Shown: in pieces, positions 7,243 through 7,350 of the stretch
Numbering within the stretch: position 1 is the stretch's first letter
Layout of the letters: the number at the start of each line of letters is the position of its first letter
Assembly (NCBI GenBank): GCA_028293265.1
Contig: JAQGPB010000184.1
Location: 1 to 7,350 of the forward strand
From: Pedosphaera sp.
GTDB taxonomy: Bacteria > Verrucomicrobiota > Verrucomicrobiae > Limisphaerales > Pedosphaeraceae
Reading direction: 5' to 3'
Length of the DNA: 7,350 nucleotides
Program-made: the position numbers and the translations under genes
Notes under the pieces: model-generated
Database searches by the model: none
What the model saw: the letters and a program-made list of their open reading frames with translations, nothing else
Told to the model about the DNA's origin: nothing

Positions 7243-7350
7243 ATGATTGTTCCGCGTTCCAGATTGATGCTGTGGGTGGCCGTGATCATCCTCCCGTTTT
7301 CCATTTTGGGAGCGGTGGCGCCGGCGGCCTTCGGAATCTCCGTCGCGCTC
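7243..7350 (+). CDS. Probable DUF58 protein, N-terminal fragment cut by the window edge
   Basis: Thirty-six codons are visible, starting MIVPRSRLMLWVAVIILP and continuing as one long hydrophobic stretch with no stop. The start lies one base after the MoxR stop, with GATGAG-like purines just upstream. DUF58 proteins commonly begin with a short basic segment (here Arg5 and Arg7) and one or two membrane helices before a VWA-like domain, and they are the usual partner encoded next to MoxR. The visible part supports a membrane-anchored protein; the DUF58 identity is inferred mainly from position and general similarity of the start. Confidence 0.7.
   Translation, partial: MIVPRSRLMLWVAVIILPFSILGAVAPAAFGISVAL

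Noticed and set aside
5868..7304. A 478-codon open frame on the minus strand opposite MoxR
   Set aside because: It lies wholly antisense to the MoxR gene and the end of the DUF4350 gene, both of which have intact family motifs. Its translation is rich in His, Gly, Gln and Asp with no recognisable domain, as expected from the complement of GC-rich coding DNA.

Overview
The window looks like chromosomal DNA of a GC-rich Gram-negative bacterium, most likely a member of Verrucomicrobiota (Pedosphaera/Limisphaerales type). That placement rests on three things: the style of the gene cluster, a short outer-membrane-type lipoprotein, and 7-bp-periodic repeats of the AACATCG / CGATGTT kind, which I remember as common in such genomes. 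It is an inference and not the result of a search.

Layout. Positions 1-113 contain no gene, only two small abutting hairpins. A lone minus-strand gene (114-626) encodes a small predicted lipoprotein with a good Shine-Dalgarno sequence. A 182-bp divergent gap follows, and then a tightly packed plus-strand operon runs from 809 past the right edge. In order it encodes: a GYF_2 / zinc-ribbon / RDD membrane protein; a protein with two zinc-binding regions and two membrane helices; a PH-like two-helix membrane protein; a short B-box-like zinc-finger protein with one helix; a 559-residue multi-helix protein ending in a DUF4129 domain; a DUF4350 protein; a complete MoxR-family AAA+ ATPase; and the first 36 codons of what is probably a DUF58 protein. 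Most junctions are ATGA overlaps or gaps of 1-14 bases, so translational coupling is likely.

How the genes work together. MoxR ATPase, DUF58, DUF4350, DUF4129 and RDD genes recur together in many bacteria. MoxR proteins are thought to act as chaperone-like ATPases working with DUF58/VWA partners, and the rest are membrane proteins facing the cytoplasm or the periplasm. The local novelty is a front module of small membrane-anchored zinc-finger proteins. Two of them share exactly the same Cys/His spacing, which suggests duplication.

The most unusual DNA feature is a 94-bp palindromic element (2844-2937) of heptad repeats. It lies inside the operon, breaks the otherwise tight gene packing, and contributes the only ATG in the immediate 5' region of the gene behind it. 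Shorter 7-bp-periodic tracts sit at three further coding ends (2807-2834, 2957-2977, 6245-6272). Several real starts differ from the longest open frames: the DUF4129 gene starts at 3287 and MoxR at 6282.
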